Below, in pieces: positions 1-7,360 of a stretch of 59,870 nt of DNA. How positions within the stretch are numbered: position 1 is the first letter of the stretch; each line of letters opens with the position of its first letter. Both the position numbers and the translations under genes were made by a program. The stretch covers positions 1-59,870 of the forward strand of contig CAYPEK010000015.1 in the NCBI GenBank assembly GCA_964409645.1, given 5' to 3'. This DNA comes from CAYPEK01 sp964409645. Lineage in GTDB: Bacteria; UBP15; UBA6099. A model generated the notes under the pieces. The model was given only the letters and a program-made list of their open reading frames with translations. It did no database searches and was not told the DNA's origin.

Positions 1-689
1 AGTATATTGTGATCGGCTCGGCGACATCAACGATAAGCAAAACGAGGGTGATGGCCGGCGGGATGCACACGATTCGCCAGCAGATTTTGCGTATCGACCG
101 GGAACCGGTTTCGGCGCCGGATCCGGAATTGATTATCGAGAGCGCGAAGGATGCGCTCACTGCGGGTGCGGATGCGCTACTGGTGTCGGATTACGGATAC
201 GGCGCGCTTTCGCCTCAAGTGGTGCGTTATGTAAACGCTTTTTCACGGACCGCCAAAATACCGGTGGCGATTGACTCACGGTATCAGTTAGGAAAATTCA
301 GGAACGTAACGCTCGCGGCGCCGAACGAGGAAGAGGCGGGAATCCACGCCGGGCACACTGCGGACGATATGGCGAAGGTCGAGAAGGAAGGCGAATCCCT
401 GCGAAAGCGGCTTAAGAGCCGCGCGCTTCTGATAACGAGGGGCAGCGAAGGGATTTCGCTGTTCGAGCAGGGGTGTGCTCCGGAGCACATTCCGGTTTTC
501 GGGAGCAAGATCGCAGTGGATACGACAGGCGCGGGCGACACTGTCGTGACGACTACGCTGCTGGCGCTGTGCGCCGGGGCATCGTTCTTGGAGGCGGCGC
601 AGATTGCCAACCATGCGGGCGGCCTAGTTGTTATGAAAAAGGGCGCGGCGACGGTCACTCCCGAGGAACTGATTTCGACCGCCGGATGA
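1..689 (+). CDS. rfaE1: D-glycero-beta-D-manno-heptose-7-phosphate kinase (PfkB family), 5' partial
   Basis: This is the C-terminal part of a PfkB/ribokinase-fold sugar kinase; the reading frame is open to the left edge, so the true start lies outside. The PfkB signature DTTGAGDT is at about 519-542 and carries the catalytic Asp and the anion-hole glycines. The preceding half has the family pattern LLVSDYGYGALSPQVV and LLITRGSEGISLF. Known role of the family: phosphorylation of heptose 7-phosphate at C1 in ADP-heptose synthesis for the LPS inner core, in the cytoplasm. Assignment as the heptose kinase rather than another PfkB enzyme rests on the next gene, the matching adenylyltransferase, 37 bp downstream. 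In many bacteria the two are one fused HldE protein; here they are separate. Confidence 0.85.
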   Translation, partial: YIVIGSATSTISKTRVMAGGMHTIRQQILRIDREPVSAPDPELIIESAKDALTAGADALLVSDYGYGALSPQVVRYVNAFSRTAKIPVAIDSRYQLGKFRNVTLAAPNEEEAGIHAGHTADDMAKVEKEGESLRKRLKSRALLITRGSEGISLFEQGCAPEHIPVFGSKIAVDTTGAGDTVVTTTLLALCAGASFLEAAQIANHAGGLVVMKKGAATVTPEELISTAG

Positions 690-726
690 GCGCCGCAATA
701 ACGTTGGAGGAAAGGAACGAGCTGAC

Positions 727-1245
727 ATGGATAGCACCAGAGAGACGCTGATGCCGTTGCTTTTCGAGGACAAAATTAAGAATCTGGACGAATTGAAAGA
801 GATCGTGTCGGCGGCGCGCGCGCAGGGCAAAAAAGTGGCGTTTGCAAACGGATGCTTCGACCTGTTGCACGTCGGACATATAAGATATCTGCACGGCGCG
901 AAGGAACACGCCGACATTCTGATCGTCGGGCTCAACAGCGACAGCAGCGTTAAGGCGCTGAAGGGCGAGGGTCGCCCTTATATAAATGAGCGCGAGCGGC
1001 TGATGATGATTGCCGCCATTGAAGATGTTGATTATGTGACTATTTTTGAGGAGACGAGAGTGGATGGCCTTCTGCTGTCGCTCAAGCCGGATTTTCACGC
1101 AAAGGGGACCGACTACACCGAGCAGACTGTGCCGGAGAAAGACATCGTGGCGTCGTACGGCGGGCGGGTGATTATCACAGGCGACCCGAAGGAACATTCC
1201 TCGACTAATATAATCGAAATAATAAGAAACCGGACGGAGTGCTGA
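727..1245 (+). CDS. rfaE2: D-glycero-beta-D-manno-heptose 1-phosphate adenylyltransferase
   Basis: A 172-residue nucleotidyltransferase of the cytidylyltransferase-like fold. The segment FANGCFDLLHVGHIRYL holds the HxGH nucleotide-binding motif, and NERERLMMIAAIEDVDYV and GDPKEHSSTNIIE follow as in the HldE C-terminal domain; the last contains the STS/TNIIE motif that contacts the nucleotide. It activates heptose 1-phosphate with ATP to ADP-heptose for LPS core assembly. It starts 37 bp after the kinase, and its stop sits one base before the next gene's GTG, so the first three genes probably form one transcript. An alternative ATG at 751 would shorten the N terminus by eight residues. Confidence 0.9.
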   Translation: MDSTRETLMPLLFEDKIKNLDELKEIVSAARAQGKKVAFANGCFDLLHVGHIRYLHGAKEHADILIVGLNSDSSVKALKGEGRPYINERERLMMIAAIEDVDYVTIFEETRVDGLLLSLKPDFHAKGTDYTEQTVPEKDIVASYGGRVIITGDPKEHSSTNIIEIIRNRTEC

Positions 1246-1246
1246 A

Positions 1247-2188
1247 GTGTCAAAACACAAGGAAATAGATTTGAGCGGGATCACGTCAACGCCGTTGAAG
1301 TCGCGCAAGAACAAAGTGGGCGTGAAGGATTTCGCGTCGGCCGGCAAAGGGACGTCGTACAAGGCGTTTTGGGAATCGCTGCCGAATATTCTTGCGGCGG
1401 CGGACATAAAGAAGGCGGTGCGCGCGATCCGGCGAGCGAAGGAAAAAGGCAAGCCGGTGATCTGGATGATGGGCGCGCACGTAATCAAGGTCGGCCTGTC
1501 GCCGCTCGTGATCGACATGATGAAGGACGGGTACGTGACGGCGGTGGCGCTGAACGGCGCGGGCTCGATCCACGATTCCGAGATCGCGATGATCGGCGGG
1601 ACGTCGGAGGACGTTGCGGCGGGCATCCACGACGGCACTTTCGGGATGTCCAAGGAGACGTCGGATTTTATCAACACGGCGGTCAATGCCGGAGTGATCG
1701 AGGGACTTGGTTTCGGTGGGTCGGTGGGCAGGGCGATCGAGTCGTCGAAGTTCAAACATAAGGACAAGAGCATTCTCGCGACGGCGTACCGTCTCGGGCT
1801 GCCCGCGACGGTGCACATCGCTATGGGAACCGACATCGTGCATATACATCCGTCGTTCGATGCGGCGTGTGCGGGAGAGGCATCACACCGCGATTTCCGC
1901 ATCATGGCGAATGTGATATCGAAGATCGGCGGCGGCGTGATTATGAATGTCGGCTCGGCGGTTATCCTGCCGCTGATTGTCGAGAAGAGCCTGTCAGTTG
2001 CGCGGAACCTCGGGAAAAACGTATCGGGATTCACGGGCGTGAATCTGGATTTCATCCAGCATTACAGGCCGAACCTCAATCCTGTGAAACGCGCGAGGGA
2101 ACTCGATGGGCAGGGCATATCGATAACGGGTCACCACGAAATTCTGGTGCCGCTGATCTACTGGGCGCTTAAGACCGGCGCGGAATGA
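1247..2188 (+). CDS. Conserved protein, possibly deoxyhypusine-synthase-like fold
   Basis: A 313-residue soluble protein with a GTG start seven bases after GGAG and one base after the upstream stop, so it is tightly coupled to the heptose genes. No signal peptide or membrane segment is visible. Glycine-rich turns (ALNGAGSIHDSE, GGTSEDVAAGI, SKIGGGVIMNVGSAVILP) and the order of elements resemble, in my reading, the Rossmann-like core of deoxyhypusine synthases (a GGVEED-type turn, then a GGGV turn before the C-terminal helices). This is recognition from memory and not a proven homology. No eIF5A substrate is expected in bacteria, so a true deoxyhypusine synthase function would be surprising. 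Location suggests a link to envelope sugar metabolism, but that is inference. Confidence 0.55.
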   Translation: MSKHKEIDLSGITSTPLKSRKNKVGVKDFASAGKGTSYKAFWESLPNILAAADIKKAVRAIRRAKEKGKPVIWMMGAHVIKVGLSPLVIDMMKDGYVTAVALNGAGSIHDSEIAMIGGTSEDVAAGIHDGTFGMSKETSDFINTAVNAGVIEGLGFGGSVGRAIESSKFKHKDKSILATAYRLGLPATVHIAMGTDIVHIHPSFDAACAGEASHRDFRIMANVISKIGGGVIMNVGSAVILPLIVEKSLSVARNLGKNVSGFTGVNLDFIQHYRPNLNPVKRARELDGQGISITGHHEILVPLIYWALKTGAE

Positions 2189-2234
2189 TCCGAGTTAAAA
2201 TCGAAAGGCGAACACAATGAAATCAGGAGCTGAA

Positions 2235-3221
2235 ATGACGCCGACGCAGATTGCGGGATTCATCGAAGCGATTCACGGCGAAATCGGCAAAGTGATAATC
2301 GGCCAGCGGGAAGTTGTCGAGGAGGTGCTGATCGGACTTTTCTCTAAGGGGCACATTCTTCTTGTGGGAGTTCCCGGCCTCGCGAAGACGCTGCTGGTGA
2401 AAACGATTGCGGACATCCTCGATCTCAATTTTAACAGAATACAGTTCACGCCGGACCTGATGCCGGCCGACATCACCGGAACTGAAATCCTTGAAGAGAC
2501 TTCTCAGGGCCGTCGGTTCAGTTTCATCAAAGGGCCGATCTTCGCGAACATAATTCTCGCGGACGAAATCAACAGGACGCCGCCGAAAACGCAGGCTGCG
2601 TTGCTTCAGGCGATGCAGGAGCTCGCGGTGACATCGGGCGGCAGGACGTACGGGCTCGACGCGCCGTTTTTCGTGCTTGCGACGCAGAATCCGATTGAGC
2701 AGGAGGGCACGTATCCGCTTCCTGAGGCGCAGCTCGACCGGTTCATGCTGAATGTCAAAATCGGATATCCGAGCGAAGCAGATGAGGCAAGGATTGTGAA
2801 GGCGACGACGACGGCGGCGACGCCCGAGGCGCGGGTTGTTGTGAGCCGGGAGCAGATACTTGCTGTGCAGGAGCAGGTGAGGCAGGTTCCGGCGGCCGAC
2901 CACGTCATCAATTTCGCGGTCAGTTTGGTGAGGCACACGAGGCCGGATTCGGCGGACGCGCCGGATTTCGTTAAGAAGTGGATCGGCTGGGGCGCCGGCC
3001 CGAGGGCGTCGCAGTTTCTTGTGCTCGGCGCGAAGGCGCGCGCGCTGATAAACGGCCGTAACGCCGCGTCGGTGGACGACATCCGGGCACTTGCGCCGGC
3101 AGTTTTCAGGCATCGGGTGATTCCGAACTTCAGCGCGGAGGCGGAAGGAATTTCGTCGGACTTCATTACCGACAAGCTTCTCGAATTCGTGAAACCCGAG
3201 TCAGGCAGAATAAAAGAGTAG
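2235..3221 (+). CDS. MoxR-family AAA+ ATPase
   Basis: An AAA+ ATPase of about 328 residues. Walker A is GVPGLAKT and Walker B is ILADEINR, followed by TPPKTQAALLQAMQE, sensor 1 in LATQNPIEQEGTYPLPEAQLDRF and the C-terminal lid helices. This matches the MoxR group, cytoplasmic chaperone-like ATPases that typically act with a DUF58 and VWA partner on periplasmic or membrane targets. I chose the ATG at 2235 because AGGAG lies five bases upstream; the in-frame ATG at 2217 has only a weak AAGG upstream. The usual DUF58 gene does not follow; aspS, with its own promoter, is next. The substrate is therefore unknown. Confidence 0.9.
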   Translation: MTPTQIAGFIEAIHGEIGKVIIGQREVVEEVLIGLFSKGHILLVGVPGLAKTLLVKTIADILDLNFNRIQFTPDLMPADITGTEILEETSQGRRFSFIKGPIFANIILADEINRTPPKTQAALLQAMQELAVTSGGRTYGLDAPFFVLATQNPIEQEGTYPLPEAQLDRFMLNVKIGYPSEADEARIVKATTTAATPEARVVVSREQILAVQEQVRQVPAADHVINFAVSLVRHTRPDSADAPDFVKKWIGWGAGPRASQFLVLGAKARALINGRNAASVDDIRALAPAVFRHRVIPNFSAEAEGISSDFITDKLLEFVKPESGRIKE

Positions 3222-3295
3222 TCTTCCAAGACAGACAACCAAGTTAAAAACAGGTTTTGTGCGTCCCCAAAATGTGCGCGCTTATGATTTTTGGA

Positions 3296-3324
3296 TTGAC
3301 TTTTGAGCGATTTGAAATTAGATT
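3296..3324 (+). promoter_or_regulatory. Candidate sigma-70-type promoter for aspS
   Basis: TTGACT at 3296-3301 (five of six to consensus) and TAGATT at 3319-3324 (four of six) are separated by 17 bases. Transcription would begin near 3331, just before the aspS ribosome-binding site GAGGAG at 3352-3357. This argues against a protein start at 3303, which would lie inside the promoter. Confidence 0.55.
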
Positions 3325-3365
3325 TTCCTATTTGGTATATAAAGTTAAAAATGAGGAGAAACCAA

Positions 3366-5198
3366 GTGAAGGTTGAACCCTTAGGAAACTGGCGTAGAAC
3401 TAATATAGGTAACGAGTTGAGAGCATCCGACATCGGGCGGGAAGTCTGCCTGATGGGATGGCTGAACAGAAGCCGTGACCACGGCGGAGTTATATTCATT
3501 GATTTACGGGACAGGTATGGAATCACCCAGATCGTTTTTGATCCGTCGAATCCTGAATTGTTCTCGATCGGTGAAAAGCTCCGAAACGAGTTTGTGCTTG
3601 CGATAAAAGGGACGGTCAGGCGCCGGCCCGAGGGAATGGAGAATCCGAAGCTCGAAACCGGCGATATCGAAGTGCTTGTGAGCGAAGTCAGAGTACTGAA
3701 CACGTGCGAAACGCTTCCGATCGACGTGGCCGAGGAAGGCAACGAAAAGGAAGAAGTGCGGCTGAAATACAGATATCTCGACCTGCGCCGCAAACGTCTG
3801 CAAAACAACATCCTTTTCAGAAGCAAGATATACAAGATTGCCCGCGACTATTTCGCCGGGCGCGATTTCGCGGAGATCGAGACCCCGATTCTCGCGAAAT
3901 CAACTCCGGAAGGGGCACGTGATTTTCTGGTGCCGAGCAGGTTGAATCCCGGCACGTTTTATGCACTTCCGCAGTCGCCTCAGCTTTTCAAGCAGGTTCT
4001 GATGGCGTCCGGTTTCGACAGATATGTTCAGATCGTGAAATGTTTCCGCGACGAGGACAGCAGAGGCGACCGGCAGCCGGAACACACGCAGATCGACCTC
4101 GAAATGAGCTTCATCACCGAGGAAGACATTTACGCGACAATCGAAGGGCTGATAAAGGTCATATTCAGCGAGGGGCTCGGTGTGGATATCGAGGCTCCGT
4201 TCCTGAGAATGACGTATGAGGAAGTTATGAGAAAGTACGCGATCGACAAACCGGATTTGAGATGGCCGATCGAGATAACCGACGTAACGGAAGTGATGCG
4301 CGGCTCGGATTTCAAGGTTTTCGAGGCGGTGATTGCTGACGGCGGAGTAATCAGAGGAATCAAAGTTCCCGGCGGCGGCGAGAAGTTTTCGAGAAAGCAG
4401 ATAGACGACCTGATTAGTTATTCGCAGAAGCTTGGATCGACCGGGCTGGCATGGATGCGGGTGACGGAGAAGGGGCTCGAATCGAATATTGTCAAATATT
4501 TCAAAGAAGAGCAGCAAAAGAAACTCATTGAGGCGTTCGGTGCGGCGCCGGGCGACCTGCTGACGTTCCTCGCCGGCAAGGAGGCACAGTTGCTCCCGGT
4601 TCTGGCGGACATAAGAGTTCACATCGCGGAAGAGATGAAAATGGAGCCGACATCGCGCTTCTCATTCCTCTGGGTAACGGATTTCCCGATGTTCGAATGG
4701 GACGCGACGGAGAAGAGATGGTCTCCAATGCACCACATCTTCACAATGCCGCGGGAGTGCGATCTGGACATTCTTGAAAAAGACCCGGCGGCGATAAAAG
4801 GACGGCTTTACGATCTCGTTATGAACGGGGTGGAACTCGGAAGCGGGAGCATAAGGATTCACAATTCTGAGCTTCAACAAAGGGTTTTTGATATTATCGG
4901 CATCGGCAAGGAGCAGGCTGAACATAGGTTCGGTTTCCTGCTCGAGGCGTTCAGGTACGGAGCGCCGCCGCACGGAGGAATAGCGCTTGGACTGGACAGG
5001 CTGCTGATGCTGATGGTCGGAGAGAACACCATCCGCGAGGTAATCGCGTTCCCGAAAACGACAAAAACGGCACAGTGCCTGATGACCGGCGCGCCATCGG
5101 ACGTCGAAAGGTCGGCTTTGAAGGATGTTCATATCCAGTTGTTTAAGCCGAAAACGGCAAAAACCGATTCGGGAGAAGAGGAAACCACAGAAAACTAA
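3366..5198 (+). CDS. aspS: Aspartate--tRNA ligase
   Basis: A class II aminoacyl-tRNA synthetase of the bacterial AspRS type, about 610 residues. An N-terminal OB-fold anticodon-binding domain (GWLNRSRDHGGVIFIDLRD) is followed by motif 1, motif 2 around FRDEDSRGDRQPEHTQID, a GAD insertion domain that is diagnostic of the bacterial form, and motif 3 GIALGLDRL near the end. It charges tRNA-Asp in the cytoplasm. Whether it is discriminating or also charges tRNA-Asn cannot be decided here. I place the start at the GTG at 3366, eight bases after GAGGAG; ATG 3351 and TTG 3303 are in frame, but the first overlaps the ribosome-binding site and the second the promoter. Confidence 0.95.
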   Translation: MKVEPLGNWRRTNIGNELRASDIGREVCLMGWLNRSRDHGGVIFIDLRDRYGITQIVFDPSNPELFSIGEKLRNEFVLAIKGTVRRRPEGMENPKLETGDIEVLVSEVRVLNTCETLPIDVAEEGNEKEEVRLKYRYLDLRRKRLQNNILFRSKIYKIARDYFAGRDFAEIETPILAKSTPEGARDFLVPSRLNPGTFYALPQSPQLFKQVLMASGFDRYVQIVKCFRDEDSRGDRQPEHTQIDLEMSFITEEDIYATIEGLIKVIFSEGLGVDIEAPFLRMTYEEVMRKYAIDKPDLRWPIEITDVTEVMRGSDFKVFEAVIADGGVIRGIKVPGGGEKFSRKQIDDLISYSQKLGSTGLAWMRVTEKGLESNIVKYFKEEQQKKLIEAFGAAPGDLLTFLAGKEAQLLPVLADIRVHIAEEMKMEPTSRFSFLWVTDFPMFEWDATEKRWSPMHHIFTMPRECDLDILEKDPAAIKGRLYDLVMNGVELGSGSIRIHNSELQQRVFDIIGIGKEQAEHRFGFLLEAFRYGAPPHGGIALGLDRLLMLMVGENTIREVIAFPKTTKTAQCLMTGAPSDVERSALKDVHIQLFKPKTAKTDSGEEETTEN

Positions 5199-5262
5199 AC
5201 ACGCAATATAGTTAAAGGAATTAATAATAATATAAATTAGAGTTTAAGAGAGGAGAAGAATT

Positions 5263-5544
5263 ATGTCAGAAAACGAATCGTACGCGGATCGGATTAAGAA
5301 TCTTGTTGATGAAACAGTGGACAAGATTTCCGAAACACTCGATCAGTTCAACGAACAGGCCGGAAGTTTAGTGAAGGACGCCGCTGAGAGTGAACATGTC
5401 GAAAAGATCGTCGATAAGATCACCGAGATCAGGAAGAACATCTCCGATGCGACAGCGGACATAGTGAAGAACGTTACGAAAGCTGTTGTGGATTCGGGAG
5501 AGTCGATTGCCGGGCTTCTGAAAAAGAACTCGGATGAGGACTGA
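5263..5544 (+). CDS. Small helical protein of unknown function
   Basis: A 93-residue, strongly charged protein with a good ribosome-binding site (GAGAGGAG, about six bases before ATG). The sequence is rich in Ala, Glu, Asp, Lys, Ile and Val with few helix breakers, and its heptad-like hydrophobic spacing (DRIKNLVDETVDKISETLDQ) suggests an amphipathic or coiled-coil helix like those of stress-type or apolipoprotein-like proteins. There is no signal peptide or membrane segment. It lies 64 bp after aspS and before a clear terminator, so it ends that transcription unit. I do not recognise a family. Confidence 0.7.
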   Translation: MSENESYADRIKNLVDETVDKISETLDQFNEQAGSLVKDAAESEHVEKIVDKITEIRKNISDATADIVKNVTKAVVDSGESIAGLLKKNSDED

Positions 5545-5618
5545 CCTGAGGTCCGGTCTGGACGGCAAATAAAAGCTGTCTTCATTAAATGTAAATAAAA
5601 AATAACGGAGTGCTGTTA

Positions 5619-5645
5619 AGCTGCGGCACAACCGCGGCTTTTTTA
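5619..5645 (+). terminator. Rho-independent terminator after the aspS unit
   Basis: An eight-base-pair stem, AGCTGCGG (5619-5626) with CCGCGGCT (5632-5639), has one G-U pair and a CACAA loop and is followed by a run of six T residues. Confidence 0.85.
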
Positions 5646-5672
5646 TTGGTTTGAAAAGAACGGCAAAGTCCG

Positions 5673-6539
5673 ATGGACGATTATAAATATATCCTGATAA
5701 CGATTCTTGGGGCGGCTATCGTAGCGATAGCGCAAACCGCGGGTAAAGCCGCATTGCGCGACCTGCATCCGGTTAAATTCTGTGCATTGCGATTTGGGGT
5801 GGGAATCCCATTTTGCTATGCAATCGGGGTGGCGGAAACTCACAAGTGGGTTCCGGAATTGGCGCTGAAACAGTATCTGATGATTAGTGCGATAGGTTTG
5901 ATCGGATGGGGCATTGGTGCAGTCATCTTTTTCTGGGCGATGAAGAAAGACAGCATGCATCGTGTCGGGACGATATCAAATTCGCTGAGTATTTGGGTGG
6001 TTGTGATGTCGGTTATGTTTCTTGGAGAAAAGTTCTTTCCGGCGATGATACCAGTGCTGATTCTGCTTGTTATTGGAGCTGCGCTTCTGGCGCCAACCGC
6101 CGAGGGAACGAAAGCGTGGAAGCCGGCGATTCCGGTGGGGCTGGTTATCTCGATTATATGGGCGATATCGATAGTGATGACAAAAGTGGCTGTGCATAAT
6201 GTGCCTTATGCGTTTTTCGTTGCCATAAAAATGGCAGCCACGACTGTTTTTCTTATGATGTTCTATTTCTTTATGCCGACGAAGCTTACGCAAGGGAATC
6301 TGAAGCTTTCGACAATATCTGCACTCACATTGGTGGTAGGAGACATACTTTTGATGGTCGGAGTTGACGGGTTGCCGGCATCGATATATTCACCAATATA
6401 CGCTACGACGATACCGTTCGGATTTATGTTCTCAATATGGTTCATAAAAGAGAGGCCGGTAGGCAGGAACTGGTTGGGAATGCTTTTAATATTTGCATCC
6501 GCGGCGATCTGCGGATATTACGGACATGGCAATAATTGA
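5673..6539 (+). CDS. EamA/DMT-family transporter
   Basis: A 288-residue integral membrane protein with about ten hydrophobic segments arranged as two five-helix repeats, the usual EamA (DMT superfamily) layout. The first repeat ends with GEKFFPAMIPVLILLVIGAALL and the second with KERPVGRNWLGMLLIFASAAICG; a Glu or Lys-Glu before the last helix is typical of this family. It probably exports or imports a small metabolite across the inner membrane, but members of this family are too diverse to name a substrate. It stands alone after a terminator, with no partner genes. Confidence 0.8.
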   Translation: MDDYKYILITILGAAIVAIAQTAGKAALRDLHPVKFCALRFGVGIPFCYAIGVAETHKWVPELALKQYLMISAIGLIGWGIGAVIFFWAMKKDSMHRVGTISNSLSIWVVVMSVMFLGEKFFPAMIPVLILLVIGAALLAPTAEGTKAWKPAIPVGLVISIIWAISIVMTKVAVHNVPYAFFVAIKMAATTVFLMMFYFFMPTKLTQGNLKLSTISALTLVVGDILLMVGVDGLPASIYSPIYATTIPFGFMFSIWFIKERPVGRNWLGMLLIFASAAICGYYGHGNN

Positions 6540-6639
6540 ACCCGGAAATATTATATAAGGCGCCAAGAAACCCAAAAAGATCATAAATAGTTGCTTTTTC
6601 AATCATCGACAAAAAGCCCATTCATAATTTATTTTTTTC

Positions 6640-6669
6640 TTGACACATGCAAATTAATTGTGCTAAAAT
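6640..6669 (+). promoter_or_regulatory. Strong sigma-70-type promoter for the surface-protein operon
   Basis: A perfect TTGACA (6640-6645) and TAAAAT (6664-6669, five of six) are 18 bases apart, with an extended -10 TG at 6661-6662. The surrounding 6540-6790 region is clearly richer in A and T than the neighbouring genes and holds no other gene. The start of transcription would be near 6676, giving a leader of about 120 bases before the gene at 6795. Confidence 0.75.
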
Positions 6670-6794
6670 TGAAAGGAATTTTTAAGTTCTTGTAAACAAA
6701 TGGTAGGGATAAAAAGGAAATTATAATTAAACAATATTAGATTAGATAGGGTTTCCGGTCGCAAAAAATTGTGGCATTGATGAATTGAAGTAAA

Positions 6795-7337
6795 TTGATG
6801 AGAGTAGAAAAAAGCCCATTCGCTAAGAAAAACTGTTTTAGTATTTTCCACCTTAACATCTTCGTTTTGCTTATTTCCATATTCTTTGTTATTGCAATTG
6901 GTATGGCTGAAAAATCAATCGGAGCGGATACGCAAACTGCCGCCACCGAGAAAAAAGAAGATGCAAAAGCTGCTGATGAGATAAAACTTTCGTCCGGAGA
7001 CTTCCAGATTAATGTGGCCGATGAAAGCGGAGAGAAGATGAATGGCGTTACAATCATGCTGTTTCTCCCCGGAAAAAAAGATAAATCGATAACGCAACAG
7101 CCGAATGCATATTACGAGATAGTTGACGGCGGTAAGTACGATCAGGATAAGGAAAAGAATGGTTCGGTGCTTTTAACCAAGCAGATGGTATCTCAATCGT
7201 TGGGAAAAAAGTGCGGATATATTTTGAGGATATCTCAAGAAAAATATATCCCATATGAAAACAAAGGCGATTGTTCACCGGACAAAGGGAATGTCATCAA
7301 TGCAGTACTAAAAAAATATAAATCTAAAGGTAAATAA
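6795..7337 (+). CDS. Small exported or membrane-anchored protein with a regulatory-like beta domain
   Basis: A 180-residue protein with a basic N terminus and one hydrophobic segment (residues about 22-38), then an Ala/Glu/Lys linker and a beta-rich domain. The domain runs from FQINVADESGEKMNGVTIML to LRISQEKYIPY. The pattern of a strand, DE.G, a second strand and a conserved aromatic near the end resembles the carboxypeptidase-regulatory-like units of the giant protein that follows 23 bp downstream. Both are probably read from the promoter at 6640. The start could also be the ATG at 6798. No lipobox cysteine is visible, so it is either cleaved or held by the N-terminal helix. Function unknown. 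Confidence 0.7.
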   Translation: MMRVEKSPFAKKNCFSIFHLNIFVLLISIFFVIAIGMAEKSIGADTQTAATEKKEDAKAADEIKLSSGDFQINVADESGEKMNGVTIMLFLPGKKDKSITQQPNAYYEIVDGGKYDQDKEKNGSVLLTKQMVSQSLGKKCGYILRISQEKYIPYENKGDCSPDKGNVINAVLKKYKSKGK

Positions 7338-7360
7338 ACGTTACCTAAGGAGGATGCATT

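Noticed and set aside
655..2055. A 466-codon open frame on the minus strand opposite the heptose adenylyltransferase and the next gene
   Set aside because: It mirrors well-recognised genes on the plus strand; its translation is Ser/Pro/Arg-rich with no family features. Long antisense frames are common with GC-rich third positions.
2606..3835. A 409-codon minus-strand open frame spanning the MoxR-aspS junction
   Set aside because: It overlaps two confident genes and the aspS promoter, has no coding features and low-complexity composition.
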